From Datura wrightii (lineage: Eukaryota > Streptophyta > Magnoliopsida > Solanales > Solanaceae): a DNA stretch of 64,000 nucleotides. The position numbers and the translations under genes were made by a program. The notes under the pieces are model-generated. The model made no database searches, had not been told where the DNA came from, and saw nothing but the letters and a program-made list of their open reading frames with translations. Within the stretch, counting starts at the first letter, position 1, and the number at the start of each line of letters is the position of its first letter. Below are positions 11,351 to 22,626 of the stretch, in pieces. The DNA is taken from contig JASDFA010000003.1 in assembly GCA_035772735.1 (NCBI GenBank), positions 56,602,501 to 56,666,500 of the forward strand. Reading direction: 5' to 3'.

Positions 11351-13473
11351 TTTCAAGCCCCACCTTGGGAGGCATGACTTGCACCTGGTGCCCTACTAGG
11401 ACCTGAACTGCTGAGCTGATTGAGCCTAAGCACCTCTGATGCAGGGCTGACTCTAACTCTGGAATCAAGAAAACAACGGGCTATATAGCGGCTGTAAATA
11501 CAACCCCCAGTCAACAAGGCCTATAGCCACCTGCGAAAATAAACAACTAACTAGAGACAAACAAACAGAGGGAATCCTATGCGGGCCGACAAGGCCACCA
11601 TGATATCTAGTTATAACTGGAAGTGAAATCAGATGCTAAACTAAGCTATGACCGACAAGGCCACCAATCAACAGCTTGACAGGGCCTAGCACGGCCAACA
11701 CACATAGTTTAAAACACATATGGGCCCCATATGGCCGATATCATCTACCCACAGGGAAGTAATGTAATTTCCAAGCCTCTAGGAGTAATAAGATGGTCGG
11801 GGCCCTACCCATACTGTACAAACAAAAGAAATAAACCTCTATCACACAAGCTCCAGAATAAAGGAGCTGATGGCTCTGTACGGCTGACTGGAACTACGAG
11901 GGACCTACTCCTTGTCTATGTGTACCTGCAGGAAAGTAATGCAGCGCCCCAGAAGAGGGCGTTAGTACCACAGGTACTGAGTATGTAAAGCAATAACTTT
12001 AAATGACTGAAAGTAAGAAATAAAACTGACAATAACTGAAGTAAAGAAAACGGACTGAAGCTGACTGAGGTAGTGAAATCAGGACTAAACATAACTGTAA
12101 TAAGGAAGGTAGGGTTCATACCTGGCAAAGAAGGCGTCTTACTGTCTAACTATCAGTAACTAAAGAAAACATAAACCTTATCTGGCCCCCATAAGCCGAA
12201 AGGTACAATCAGCACAGAATAACCCACCTGGGCCTCCATTAGCCCTAGGGAGTACTCCTCAATCTATATACCCCTATCCAGGTCATACTGAGTCAACTAC
12301 CGGCTATAAGCGTCCTATCGATCCCTTGGGTCTGCAACTAGGCACGCTCAGCCCCTAACTGTAGCTGTGTCTGAGTCCGGAGGACTCCTGATATCTACAC
12401 CCTGGGTGTAAATGCTCGGCGGAGGTGTGTATAAGGCCAACCACGGCAATATGAGGATCTGGATCCCCATCTTCGTCCCTTGCGGGCGGCATGCCGCTCC
12501 GTAGAGTGACGTATCCTTGCCCCTAGTGGGCGGTGACATAGTTATTAACCCTGGGGTGGTGATAGAAGGTATACAAGTATAATTCAGCCCAAAACAATAC
12601 AATTTACTAGTCTCAACTGACAACAACAACTAAACATGATAACATACTCCTGACATGCTTTACTAGGATTCATACTGGACAACTATGCTGAAGAAACTAA
12701 CTTGCCGAAAGAAAATGCCTTAACATACCTTGATTGCCGATTTTTGATTAACTGATAGGTTCCAATTAGTATTCAATAGCTCTTCACAACTAAAATCGTG
12801 TTACTGGAAAGATAGGACTAGTTTTAACACTAAATTCGGCAAAAAGGAAAACTTTATATATAAATATTAACTATATTCCCAACTTTATGAAACACGATCG
12901 AAACCTCGTTATTTCTCGAAAGTCTAGAAGGGAGAAATACTTACTTTAAGCCTGGGATCATATTGACACTAGTTTGGAGCAATTCCAACAACTTTGGCTT
13001 GGCGGGACGATGATTCGCCGGGCGAATTTCACGAAACTAACTCCGTAGAAATGCTCCCTGCAGCTTTATACTTCGACACCCGAAGTTAATTTGGATTTGG
13101 ATGGCGTTTAGCAGCGTAATAGGATGAAAATTAAATGTTTCCTGCGTCCTTACCTCTGCTGGTCGAAGTTATATGAGTAAATAACATGAAATCTAAGGGT
13201 GAGACCTATATATACTTGAGGCAACAAACAAGGCAATGTGGCACTCTGCCCAACGTGCTGATTTTTCTCCATGCCATGTTGGCTAACACGGCGGAGTAGC
13301 TTCGTGCCACTTTGCCCCTCTGGGCATCTTGGTTTGGCCTCCTCCCGCGAAATCCCGACTTTGCACTCGTTCGACCTTTCCCCCGGCCCTTTCCTCGTAC
13401 ATATGGCACTCTAAAACTCTCAACCAACATACAAATAGGCCGACTAAACGTTAAAAACTTACGGGGTGTAACA
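11351..13473 (-). repeat. Element B 3' LTR (2123 bp)
   Basis: Starts TTTCAAGCCCCACC, a two-base variant of the TGTCACGCCCCACC end of the other LTR, and ends GGTGTAACA. It contains a segment at about 11878-12352 that the 5' LTR lacks. A minus-strand TATA-like TATATATAG lies near 13206-13214, next to a GGCACG/GGAG-rich block (about 13235-13310). Confidence 0.9.
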
Positions 13474-13489
13474 TCCTAACCCCCTTAAG
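13474..13489 (-). other. Element B polypurine tract
   Basis: On the minus strand CTTAAGGGGGTTAGGA ends exactly at the U3 start (TGTTACACC) of the 3' LTR. It follows the phrase CGAGGACGAATGTT that also precedes the PPT of elements D and F. It would prime plus-strand synthesis. Confidence 0.85.
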
Positions 13490-13748
13490 AACATTCGTCC
13501 TCGAATGTTAACTTCTACTGGCAAGAACCTTTACCTTGCAATTACTTATTCTGGAAAAATTTCGGCAGAGTCTCCCCTGTAATATGGTCTATCCAAAAAT
13601 CCTGAAACGCAGAAAAGTCCAATACAGGTAATCCACACAATACTATGGCGTTCATTTCACAATAGACTGAAGTCAATTATCTCACATATACATGTACATA
13701 ATGCAACTTATGAAACAACAACAACATACCTCTAGCTGCACAATCTGA

Positions 13749-14168
13749 CTAAGTCTGAAATAACTGAGGATATCTGGTTTTCATATCATATTCTGCCTCC
13801 CAGATCATCTCCTCTGGGTTCTTATTTGATAACACTTTAACAGAAGCAACATCTTTAGTTCTCAGTCTACGAATCTGCCGATCTAATATGGCTACTAGAG
13901 CTTCTTCATAAGTTAACTCCTCAGTGATTTGGACGTCTTTAACTGGAACAATCCGGGAGGGATCTCCTATATACTTTCTCAGCATTGATACGTGAAAAAC
14001 TAGGTGAATGGATTCTAATTCTGGGGGTAAATACAATTCATAAGCCACCTGGCCTATCCTTCGGCGAATCTGATTAGGCCCAATAAACCTCAGGCTGAGC
14101 TTGCCTTTCTTACCAAATCTCATCACACCCTTCATCAGTGAAACCTTAAGGAATACCCAATCACCCAT
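13749..14168 (-). pseudogene. Element B integrase C-terminus and chromodomain
   Basis: An open minus-strand segment of 139 codons ending at TAG 13749. It begins with a GDWVFLKVSLMKGVMRFGKK block and FIGPNQIR, the GPY/F module that follows the integrase core in chromoviruses, then FHVSMLRKYIGDP. The last 60 residues (LDRQIRRLRTKDVASVKVL ... MIWEAEYDMKTRYPQLF) are the chromodomain, which in this lineage is thought to steer integration to heterochromatin. Element D carries WRNR at the place where B reads SNKN, so an aromatic-cage position is probably lost here. Upstream it is separated from the integrase core by stops between 14169 and 14369. Confidence 0.85.
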
Positions 14169-14169
14169 A

Positions 14170-15272
14170 TTAAATTCTAGGTTTCTTCGCCGTACATCAG
14201 CATAAGATTTCTAGTGGCTCTGAGCTGTCAGCAGACGTTCCCTGATAAGTATTACTTTCTCTTCTGACTGATGAATAATATCTGGCCCAATCAATGCTGA
14301 TTCTCCTACCTCAAACCAACAAGCTGGAGATCTAAACTTTCGCCCATATAACGCTTCATAAGGCGCCATCTAAATTGCTGAATGATAACTGTTATTATAG
14401 GCAAATTCAATAAGTGGTAGATGTTCATGCCATCTGCCTCCAAAATCTAACACACACACTCGTAACATATCCTCGAGCGTCTGGATGGTACGTTCTGCCT
14501 GCTTGTCTGTTTGAGGATGAAAGGCTGTGCTCAGGTTAACCTGCGTCCCTAGGCCCCTCTGAAAAGATTTCCAAAATTTAGCTGTAAATTGCACCCCTCT
14601 TTCAAAGATAATTGACAGTGGAACACCATGCAATCAGACTGTTTCTCTAATATACAGCTCAGCATAATCTTCGGCTAAAAAGGTAGCCCTTACTGGTAGA
14701 AAGTGAGATGATTTTGTCAACCTGTCAACAATTACCCAGATAGAATCATATTTACACCTGGTACTAGGTAACCCTAATACCAAATCCATATTAACTGCCT
14801 CCCATTTCCATAAAGGCACGGCTATATCCTGTGTCAGTCCACCTGGTTTCTGATGTTCAGCTTTCACCTGTTGGCAATTGGGACATTGAGCTACGAATTC
14901 TGCTATCCCCTTTTTCATTCCCGGCCACCAGTAAATCTCTTTTACGTCATGGTACATTTTTGTCAAACCTGGATGGAGAGAGTAACGGGCATAGTGTACC
15001 TCGCCCATAATTTGCCGGCGAAGCCCTGCCACGTCTGGAACGCAGAGGCGATCCCTATATCTCAAAAATCCATCCTTGATTACCTGGAAATCTGTCACTT
15101 CCCCTCGCTGGACCCTATTTCTGAGCTGAACCAGGCTAGGATCTTCATACTGCCGTTCTTTCACTTTCACCACCAATGTTGACACTGTGGTATTCTGGAT
15201 TACCGCTGTATTGTCTCCTGATTCTACTATACGAGTGACTAAACTGGCTAACTGATGTAATTCTCGGCCCAA
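14170..15272 (-). pseudogene. Element B integrase (zinc-binding and DDE core)
   Basis: Two open pieces, 14634-15272 and 14370-14633, form one integrase with a stop between them. The first has the HHCC zinc module (RYSLHPGLTKMYHDVKEIYW followed by CPNCQQVK) and the first catalytic Asp in VNMDLVLGLP. The second has the second Asp, altered from the usual SDRG to FERG (SIIFERGVQF), so the DDE triad is incomplete, then FHPQTDKQAERTIQTLEDML with the catalytic Glu. The loss of Asp and the internal stop show it is inactive. Confidence 0.88.
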
Positions 15273-15275
15273 TTC

Positions 15276-16700
15276 CTACCGCTCGAGCTGTAAATATGCC
15301 AGGCTTCCCACGGATTTGCGGCTAAGGGCATCTGCTACAACATTGGCCTTTCCTGGGTGATATAAAATATTCACATCATAATCCTTTAACAGCTCCAACC
15401 AGCGATGCTGTGATTCAACTCTTTCTGGGTAAAAATATATTGCAGGCTTTTTATGATCAATGAAAATATCTATGTGGAATCCATACAGGTAGTGTCTCCA
15501 TATTTTCAAGGCATGAATTACCGCGGCTAATTCTAGGTAATGGGTAGGGTAGTTCTTCTCATGCTTCCTCAGCTGCCTGGAAGCATAGGCAATCACCTTA
15601 CCATGCTGCATCAAAAAACATCCTAACCCAACACCCGAAGCATCACAATAGACTGCATAACCCTCTGCTCATTCTAGCAATGATAGCACCGGTGCCGATG
15701 TCAATCTGTCTTTCAGTTCCTGAAAGCTATGCTCACATGCCTCAGTCCAACGGAATTTTGCTTCCTTCTGCGTCAGTTTGGTTAAAGGTGCTGCTAAAGT
15801 GGAAAATCCTTCCACGAACCTTCTGTAATACCCGGCTAACCCCAAGAAACTACGTACCTCGGTCGGAGTGGTAGATCTAGGCCATGTTTTCACTACATCT
15901 ATCTTCTACATATCTACCTGTATACCAGCATCTGACAAAATATGGCCCAACAAGGCTACTGAATTCAGCCAAAATTCACATTTAGAAAATTTTGCATATA
16001 GCTAGCGATCTCTGAGAATTTGGAGCACTGTCCATAGATGATCCTGGTGATCTGCCTCTGAGAGGGAATACACCAGAATATCATCGATAAATACTATCAC
16101 GAACAAGTCTAAGTATGGTCTGAAAATGTTGTTCATCAGGTCCATAAACACTGCAGGGGCGTTTGTCAGTCTGAAGGACATGACTAGAAATTCAAAGAGG
16201 CCATATCTGGTCCTGAAGGCAGTCTTTGGAATATCTCTTTCACGAATACGGACCTGTTGATATCCTGACCTTAAGTCAATCTTTGAAAAATACCTCGCTC
16301 CCTGTAGCTGATCAAACAGGTCGTCTATTCTGGGAAGCGGGGTACTTATACTTAATAGTGACTTTATTTAGCTGCTGATAATCTACACACATACGGAGGG
16401 AACTGTCCTTCTTCCTCACAAATAGAACTGGCGCACCCCATGGTGAGGTACTCGGCCTGATAAAGCCCTTGTCTAGCAAATCCTTCAATTGTTTCTTTAG
16501 TTCTCTGAGTTCAGCAGGAGCCATCCGATATGGAGGAATAGATATAGGTTGAGTGTCTAGTAATAGATCGATTGCAAAATCAATTTCCCTTTCTGGGGAA
16601 ATACCAGGAAGCTCATCTGGAAATACGTCCGGAAATTCATTAACCACTGGAATAGACTGAAGGGTCGGAGGCTCTGCCCGAACATCCTGAACTTTGACAA
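15276..16700 (-). pseudogene. Element B reverse transcriptase and RNase H
   Basis: RT begins with FIRPSTSPWGAPVLFVRKKD (about 16460-16400). A one-base insertion in a run of C near 16345 shifts the frame before the RIDDLF block. The catalytic motif FIDDILVY is intact at about 16075-16098 in another frame. A segment from 15893 (RSFLGLAGYYRRFVEGFSTL) leads into RNase H, 15276-15614, with YASRQLRKHEKNYPTHYLEL, FIDHKK and YHPGKANVVADALSRK. Stops occur at about 15662 (near the first RNase H block) and elsewhere. Function in an intact copy is cDNA synthesis and template degradation. Confidence 0.88.
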
Positions 16701-16799
16701 TATGATAAATGCACCCTTTTGCTATCAAGTTTCTCGCCCGAAGATAGGAAATAAACCTACCTTTTAGCGTGGTTGTACTACCTTTCCACTCCCTACTTC

Positions 16800-17141
16800 C
16801 TATCCTGGAAAGTGGAATGGGACAATCTTGGTCCAACATTTGACATTGGCATAACATGGAGCTAGCCAATCCATACCCATAATAACATCAAAATCAACCA
16901 TTTCTAGTTCTATCAAGTCTGCCGTAGTCTGACGACTGACAACCTCTACTGTACACCCCCGATAGACCCTTCTGGCCATGATAGAGTCACCAACGGGTGT
17001 AGACACTGAGAAAGGTCGCCAAAGCAATTCCACCATAATATTAAGCTTCCGAGCCACTAACGGTGTAACATAGGACAAGGTGGATCCTGGATCTATCAAC
17101 ACATAAGCAGGATGAGAGCAAATGTTCAGCATACCTGTCAT
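16800..17141 (-). pseudogene. Element B retroviral-type aspartic protease
   Basis: 113 open codons with the active-site block VLIDPGSTLSYVTP (the DSG-type loop reads DPG, as in elements C and D) and the flap and second half ending in IMGMDWLAPCYANV. It overlaps the start of the RT-linked frame at 16869, so a frameshift separates the two. In the intact family this enzyme cuts the gag-pol polyprotein inside the particle. Confidence 0.85.
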
Positions 17142-18537
17142 AACATTTGGTGACGACTCTGACTCCTGTCGCCTTGGTAGTGCATAAGTACGGTCTGGGC
17201 CGGCACCTAAACTGGAGGCCCCTGATCTGCCTCGGCCTCTGCAGGCTGAAATTGAGGGCCTATGCCCTGCCGGGGATGCTGGAGCTCGTGATCCTGCCGA
17301 GGACCTATCCTATCGATCCCGGTCACCCTGACCCCTAGCTGGACAATTCCTCATCTGATGACCCTCCTGTCCACAAATGTAGCATGCTGTGGAACCATAC
17401 CTGCATGCTCTAGAGTGTCGTCGACTGCAAATAGGGCAAAGTGGTATTGTAAACCCACTCTGCTCCACTCCCCTCTGCTGCTGTGGACCTACTTCTTGCG
17501 AACCTTCGCTGGGCTTTGGCTTCCCTAGGTGACTAGACCTGCTCCTTTGCCGCTGTGGTGGAGGCGGGGGTCTAGGCGGCCTATCTGATAACCGTGGCCT
17601 AGGACCTTCTGGGGACTCCTCCTGTAAGTCACCCGGTCTGTCCCTGCGACACTGCTCCTGACTTGTCCTCCTAATCTCCCGTTGCCGATTTCTGATACCC
17701 TCAATATTCTGAGCAAAAGCCTACACATGGGCGATATCCATATCCTCTCGCAGTGTGGCTGTAATGCAGGTCTCAACATATTCCGGGTTCAGCCCCATAA
17801 TAAAGCAGTGTACCCTGGCTGGCATTGTGTCCATAAAAGCTGGCACATATCGAGCCAAGGAACAAAACCGCATGGCATATTCCCGAACACTCATTGACCC
17901 CTGCTCCAAGTGTAGGAACTGATCAACCCGGGCCTGTCGAATCTCCCGCGGTAGGTAATGATCCAAGAAAGCCTCTGAGAAGCTGGGCCAAGTCGGAGGG
18001 AAACATCTCTCCCTCGAGACCTTTACCAACTCTCATACCACAGTATGACGATATCCCGTAGCTGGAATACTGCCAACTCAACTGAATATGTGGGTGTAGC
18101 ATGCATCACCCTGAAAATCCTCTACATCTGGTCTAAGAAGTCCTGAGGGTCCTCGGTACGATCTGTCCCTGTGAATTGCGGGGGACTTAGTGCTAGGAAC
18201 TCTCGGACCCTCGAGCTACCAGGCCCTCCTAAGGATTCTGCACTATAGGTGGCACTGGCTGGCGCTGAGCAGCCATCATCTAGGATAGCATAACCACCGC
18301 GCTCCTGACCTCCTGGTCAGATGGTACGGGTATAGAAACTGCCGGAGGTGGTGCCGTCACACCGACCGTCCCAAGAGGCTCCTGATGTGGTGGAGATTGC
18401 TGGGGAGGTCGAGATGATACCTCCGTATCGTCCTCAAATCGGGCCGATTCTGACCGAGGCTGAGGCACCCTGCTGGTGCCCTCTCCTGCTGCTACATCTA
18501 AACTCCTGCCTAATGTAGAGTGTCACTGGTCTGACAT
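17142..18537 (-). pseudogene. Element B gag with zinc knuckle
   Basis: The ATG is taken at 18537 because element D starts gag with the same MSDQ. Codon 5 is TGA here where D has CGA, a C-to-T change. A proline/serine-rich N-terminus (18280-18468) is followed by the retrotransposon gag core at 17721-18029 (FSEAFLDHYLPREIRQARVD, VREYAMRFCSLARY, FIMGLNPEYVE). A CCHC knuckle, CYICGQEGHQMRNC, lies at about 17343-17385. Several frameshifts separate these parts. Confidence 0.85.
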
Positions 18538-18735
18538 TTCTCTGTAAATAAAAGAGTATAATGAGCTCAGGGGCTCAACCCTATACTGTACTGCTCTATA
18601 GCACGACTGAATAAGAAGAAAGAGTAACCATCCTATCATGCGTTGCAGCCTCCTTCCTATAGTATATGGTGCACAACACATCCATAAACAAGACTCTACT
18701 TAGAACGGCTTGCAGACTCCCTGGGATACGACCTA

Positions 18736-18747
18736 CTCTGGTACCAA
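18736..18747 (-). other. Element B primer binding site (initiator tRNA-Met type)
   Basis: Three bases inside the 5' LTR end, the minus strand reads TTGGTACCAGAG, one base away from the TTGGTATCAGAG of element D. It is complementary to the 3' end of initiator tRNA-Met. Confidence 0.85.
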
Positions 18748-18750
18748 ATT

Positions 18751-20408
18751 TGTCACGCCCCACCTTGGGAGGCATGACTGGCACCTGGTGCCCTACTAGG
18801 ACCTGAACTGCTGAGCTGATTGAGCCTAAGCACCTCTGATGCAAGGCTGACTCTAACTCTGGAATCAAGAAAACAACGGGCTATATAGCAGCAGTAAATA
18901 CAACCCCCGGCCGACAAGGCCTTTAGCGACCTGTGAAAATAAACAACTAACCAGAGACAAACAAACAGAGGGAGTCCTATGCGGGCCGACAAGGCCACCA
19001 TGATATCTAGTTATAACGGGAAAGCGAAATCAGATGCTAAACTGAGCTATGACCGACAAGGCCACCAATCAATAGCTAAATAGGACCCCATACGGCCAAC
19101 ACACATAGTCTAAAATACATATGGGCCCCACATGACCGATATCATCTAACCATAGAGAAGTAATGCAATCTGCAAGCCTCTAGGAGTAATAAGATGGTCG
19201 GGACAAGGCCCCGACCTACCCATACTGTACAAACAAAAGAAATAAACCTCTATCACACAAGCTCCGGAATAAAGGAGCTGATGGCTCTCCCTGACTGTAG
19301 TTGTGTCTGAGTCCGGAGGACTCCTGATATCTACACCCAGAGCGTAAACACTCGGCGGGGCTGTGTATAAGGCCAACCACGACAATATGAGGATCTGGAT
19401 CCCCATCTTCGTCCCTTGCAGACGGCATGCCGCTCCGTAGAGCGACATATCCTCGCCCTTGGAAGGAAGCGATACATCTATTAACCCTAGGGTGGTCACG
19501 AATGCTATACAGGTATAATCCAGCCCAAAACAATACAATTTACAAGTCTCAACTGACAACAACAACTAAACATGATAACATACTCATGACATGCTTTACT
19601 AGGATTCATACTGGACTACTATGCTGAAGAAACTAACTTGCCGAAAGAAAATGCCTTACCATACCTCGATAGTCGGTTTCTAATTAACTGATAGGTTCCA
19701 ATTAGTATTCAATAGGTCTTCCCAACTGAAATCGTGTTACTGGAAAGATAGGACTAGTTTTAACACTAAATTCGGCAAAAAGGAAAACTTTATATATAAA
19801 TATTAACTATATTCCCAACTTTGCGAAACACGGTCGAAACCTCATTATTTCTCTAAAGTCTAGAAGGGAGAAATTCTTACTTTAAGCTTGGGATCATATT
19901 AACACTAGTTTGGAGCAATTCCAACAACTTTGGCTTGGCGGGACGATGATTCGCCGGGCGAAATTTACGAAACTAACTCCGTAGAAATGCTCCCTGCAGC
20001 CTTATACTTCGATACCCGAAGTTAATTTGGATTTGGACGGCGTTTAGCAGCATAATCGGATGAAAATTAAATGTTTCCTGCGTCCTTACCTCTGCTGGTC
20101 GAAGTTATATGAGTAAATAAAATGAAATCTAAGGGTGAGGCCTATATATACTTGAGGCAGCAGACTAGGTAACGTGGCACGCTGCCCAACATGCTGATTC
20201 TGCTCCGTGCCATGTTGGCTAATGCGGAGGAGCAGCTCCATCCCACTTTTCCCCTCTGGGCAGCTTGGTTCGGCCTCCTCCATGAAATCCTGACTTTGCA
20301 CTCGTTCGGCCTTTCCCCCGGCCCTTTCCTCGTACATATGACACTCTAAAACTCTCAACCAAAATACGAATAGGCCAACTAAACTTTAAAAACTTACTGG
20401 GTGTAACA
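18751..20408 (-). repeat. Element B 5' LTR (1658 bp, internally deleted)
   Basis: Runs from TGTCACGCCCCACC to GGTGTAACA. Compared with the 3' LTR it lacks about 470 bp: after aaaggagctgatggctct (about 19288) it jumps to ccctgactgtag. Element D's LTRs carry the missing segment, so this is a deletion here rather than an insertion in the other copy. Confidence 0.9.
20142..20240 (-). promoter_or_regulatory. Element B LTR promoter: TATA box and upstream GC-rich block
   Basis: The minus strand carries TATATATAGG (about 20141-20150). Just upstream (20171-20240) is a GC-rich block with GGCACG and GGAGC words in both orientations: cgtggcacgctgcc, ctgctccgtgccatg, gcggaggagcagctcc. This mirrors the blocks upstream of the TATA box in element D and in the inverted-LTR element. 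Confidence 0.55.
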
Positions 20409-20413
20409 AAAAT

Positions 20414-20643
20414 ACCCTTGGAAAATCACATTTAAAAATCTGTCTGCTAGTTGTCATGACCCGTACCATGAGTCATTGGTCCTCACCGCTACTCGTGGTG
20501 ACTGGTCATTGCTTGATGGTCCTGATTTCTACTTTTCTAATCTCTATACAATGACTTCTTGTCACGACTCATCACACCATACAACAAGTCGTACCACGAC
20601 TCATTACTTCCAAGGCCTATCAACCAGCTGGATGTCCTGACTC
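20414..20643 (-). repeat. Element A 3' LTR, segment 4
   Basis: Continues the A LTR after B's right target copy: cccttggaaaatcac matches the F LTR region cttaataattttcctgg in position. It is rich in ACGACTCAT and ACGACTCGT-like words. It ends with gactc (20639-20643), the left half of G's target duplication. Confidence 0.7.
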
Positions 20644-21505
20644 TGATCACATCCAAATCTACTTCTCGCTAGGAGAGAGTGTACACGGTGGTTAGTAATA
20701 TAATTTATCCAACTTTATGAGTCGGGTTCGAATCCATATAGAATAGGGATAAATCGCTACTAAAGTTGTATGTCAACTTAAACTAGTTAGCATCATTGTA
20801 TCACAATACATAAAATAAATATTTGGGTAAAACATGAAAATACTATATGATTCTACTCAATATCAAAACGAAGTAATGCAAGTTGAAGAAACAATGAGAG
20901 CAAATACTAGGGATGTGCTATTGATGAGGCATTTATAGGATAGGGGTTAGTCAACAATTCTTAAGAATCAACTACTAACATGAATAGCCATGGACAAGTC
21001 TATACCCAATGTATTTCGACAACTTGGGCATATTCTACTTGAGTTCTTTCAAACATCAAGCTCAATTAGCACATTACCCATATCGCCTTGGGAAGATTAA
21101 ACTATTTCTAGCCCTAATCCTTAAATTTAGTTATGAAAATCTATTGTGGCTATTTCTGGCCCAACCTCATATTTACAAAACTCAAGTCCCCACTAATGCT
21201 ATCTCAGACATAACTTACTTCCCTTTTTCAAGCAAGAGCAAGATAAGTAAATACAATCTAATGTTTGCAACCATAAATATTTTTATTGAAACTTAGTAAA
21301 AGCATTAGATTAATATATAATAAGTAATTATAAGACTAAATTAACAACACCAATCAAATCTCAACCCACATCAAGCACAGACTCCTAGCAATTAAATTCG
21401 TTGCTCATGAATGTGAGGAAAAAGAGCTAAAGCAATAAGAGATTCAATCACATTCATACTTGAATAGTAAATTTGAGCTTCAATGTGTACTTCAATGGAG
21501 AATAT
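20644..21505 (-). repeat. Element G 3' LTR, U3 part missing
   Basis: Collinear with the 5' LTR from its U5 end (61210 onward): ctcgctaggaga.agtgtaca, ccaactttatgagtcgg, aaactagttagcat, ctatatgattctactcaata and so on up to ttcaatggagaa at about 21505. The last 600 or so bases of the LTR (U3) are not found here. Confidence 0.75.
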
Positions 21506-22626
21506 ATTTTCTTTTATGCTCAAGGTCAACCAATCATTTCTTCATTTTGTGACAATTCAGTACTACCTCTCGTTGAAGCTCACATTTTCTTTCTTTTCCG
21601 CAAACCCCCAAACTTAGGCTTTTGCCTCATTTCTTCCTTATCTCTCCCTATATTTTGTCTTTAAGCCTCATTTTTCATTCTTTCATCACTAGCACTAGGG
21701 AGGATGGGTGTCAAAAAAGATGATTAAAAAGGGTCATTAGGATTGTAATATGGTTTTCAAGAATAGGGTAAAGGCTTAAACATTGGTTAACAAAGATAGA
21801 TGTTCAAGGAGGTCATTTTAGGTGAAATGGATTATTCAAAGAATGCCTAATATCATATTCCAAGTGTAGCCATATCTAAGATTTCGCCTTGAGTCATACT
21901 TAGGGAAAGTTCTAGACAATTAACCATACACAAGAATTCAGCCAAATATCTCATCGCACAAGGCATCACAATTCAAGGGGTTTACATACTTTCAAAATAA
22001 CATCATATGACTTAAGATAAATAAGCATGTGAGTAAAAAATCCAATCAAGGAATGTATAACTCATAACAAGAGAGTGCTCAATTTTCTACTTCAAATGCC
22101 CCTTTTTCTCAAAAATTCTTTTGCAAAAACAAAAAGTTTTCTTTTGGTACCTCTTAAATCAAGTGAAACTCACAGACTCAAATAGACTCTAAACTTGGCA
22201 TTTTCCCTTAAGAAAGTCGCCTCTCAATCTATCATTCAGAAATGACACCCGGTTTGACACAAAAAAAGAAAGAAAATAATGTTCCTCAGAAAAGAATCGT
22301 GGTAAAGAAAACCCTTGGAGTTTATTTCTATCTACTACTATGAACAAAGGCAAATTTTTTTAAAGCTTGGGTCATCAATCATTTACCAAAGTAGATTTTG
22401 CCCCACCATTGGAAACTAACGTTGTCCACATAATAAATCCATTTTAACACAATCCCGACAAGGGCATTCATCATATTCAACTCAAAACAAGCCCGTCAGG
22501 GGCATTCATTCATCTAAGCAACAAAATAGAAAGACTAGAAGCATACAAAGCATAAGAGAACACACTAGAGAAGGGAAATAAAGAACAAAAATGACCAACC
22601 AAGAAAGGAACACATCCCACCCCCAA
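21506..22626 (-). other. Element G 3' internal non-coding region
   Basis: No gene. On the minus strand a purine-rich tract, gcctaagtttgggggtttgc (about 21603-21622), looks like an Athila-type PPT but is not followed by the expected U3 start, consistent with the loss of U3 from the adjoining LTR. Runs of reiterated gaca-agggcattcat text occur at 22450-22520. Confidence 0.45.

Larger units (their letters stand above)
11351..20408 (-). mobile_element. Element B: full-length Tekay/Del-type chromovirus
   Basis: A 9.06-kb element with both LTRs, flanked by the duplication aaaat (11346-11350 and 20409-20413). On the minus strand the order is 5' LTR (20408-18751), PBS, gag, protease, RT, RNase H, integrase, chromodomain, PPT, 3' LTR (13473-11351). 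The polyprotein is broken by stops and frameshifts, so the copy is dead. It belongs to the same family as element D but to another subfamily: the LTRs share the U5 end GGCGTGACA-type and the interior phrase caggtgccagtcat on their coding strand. B and D lie in opposite orientation about 16 kb apart. Confidence 0.93.
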
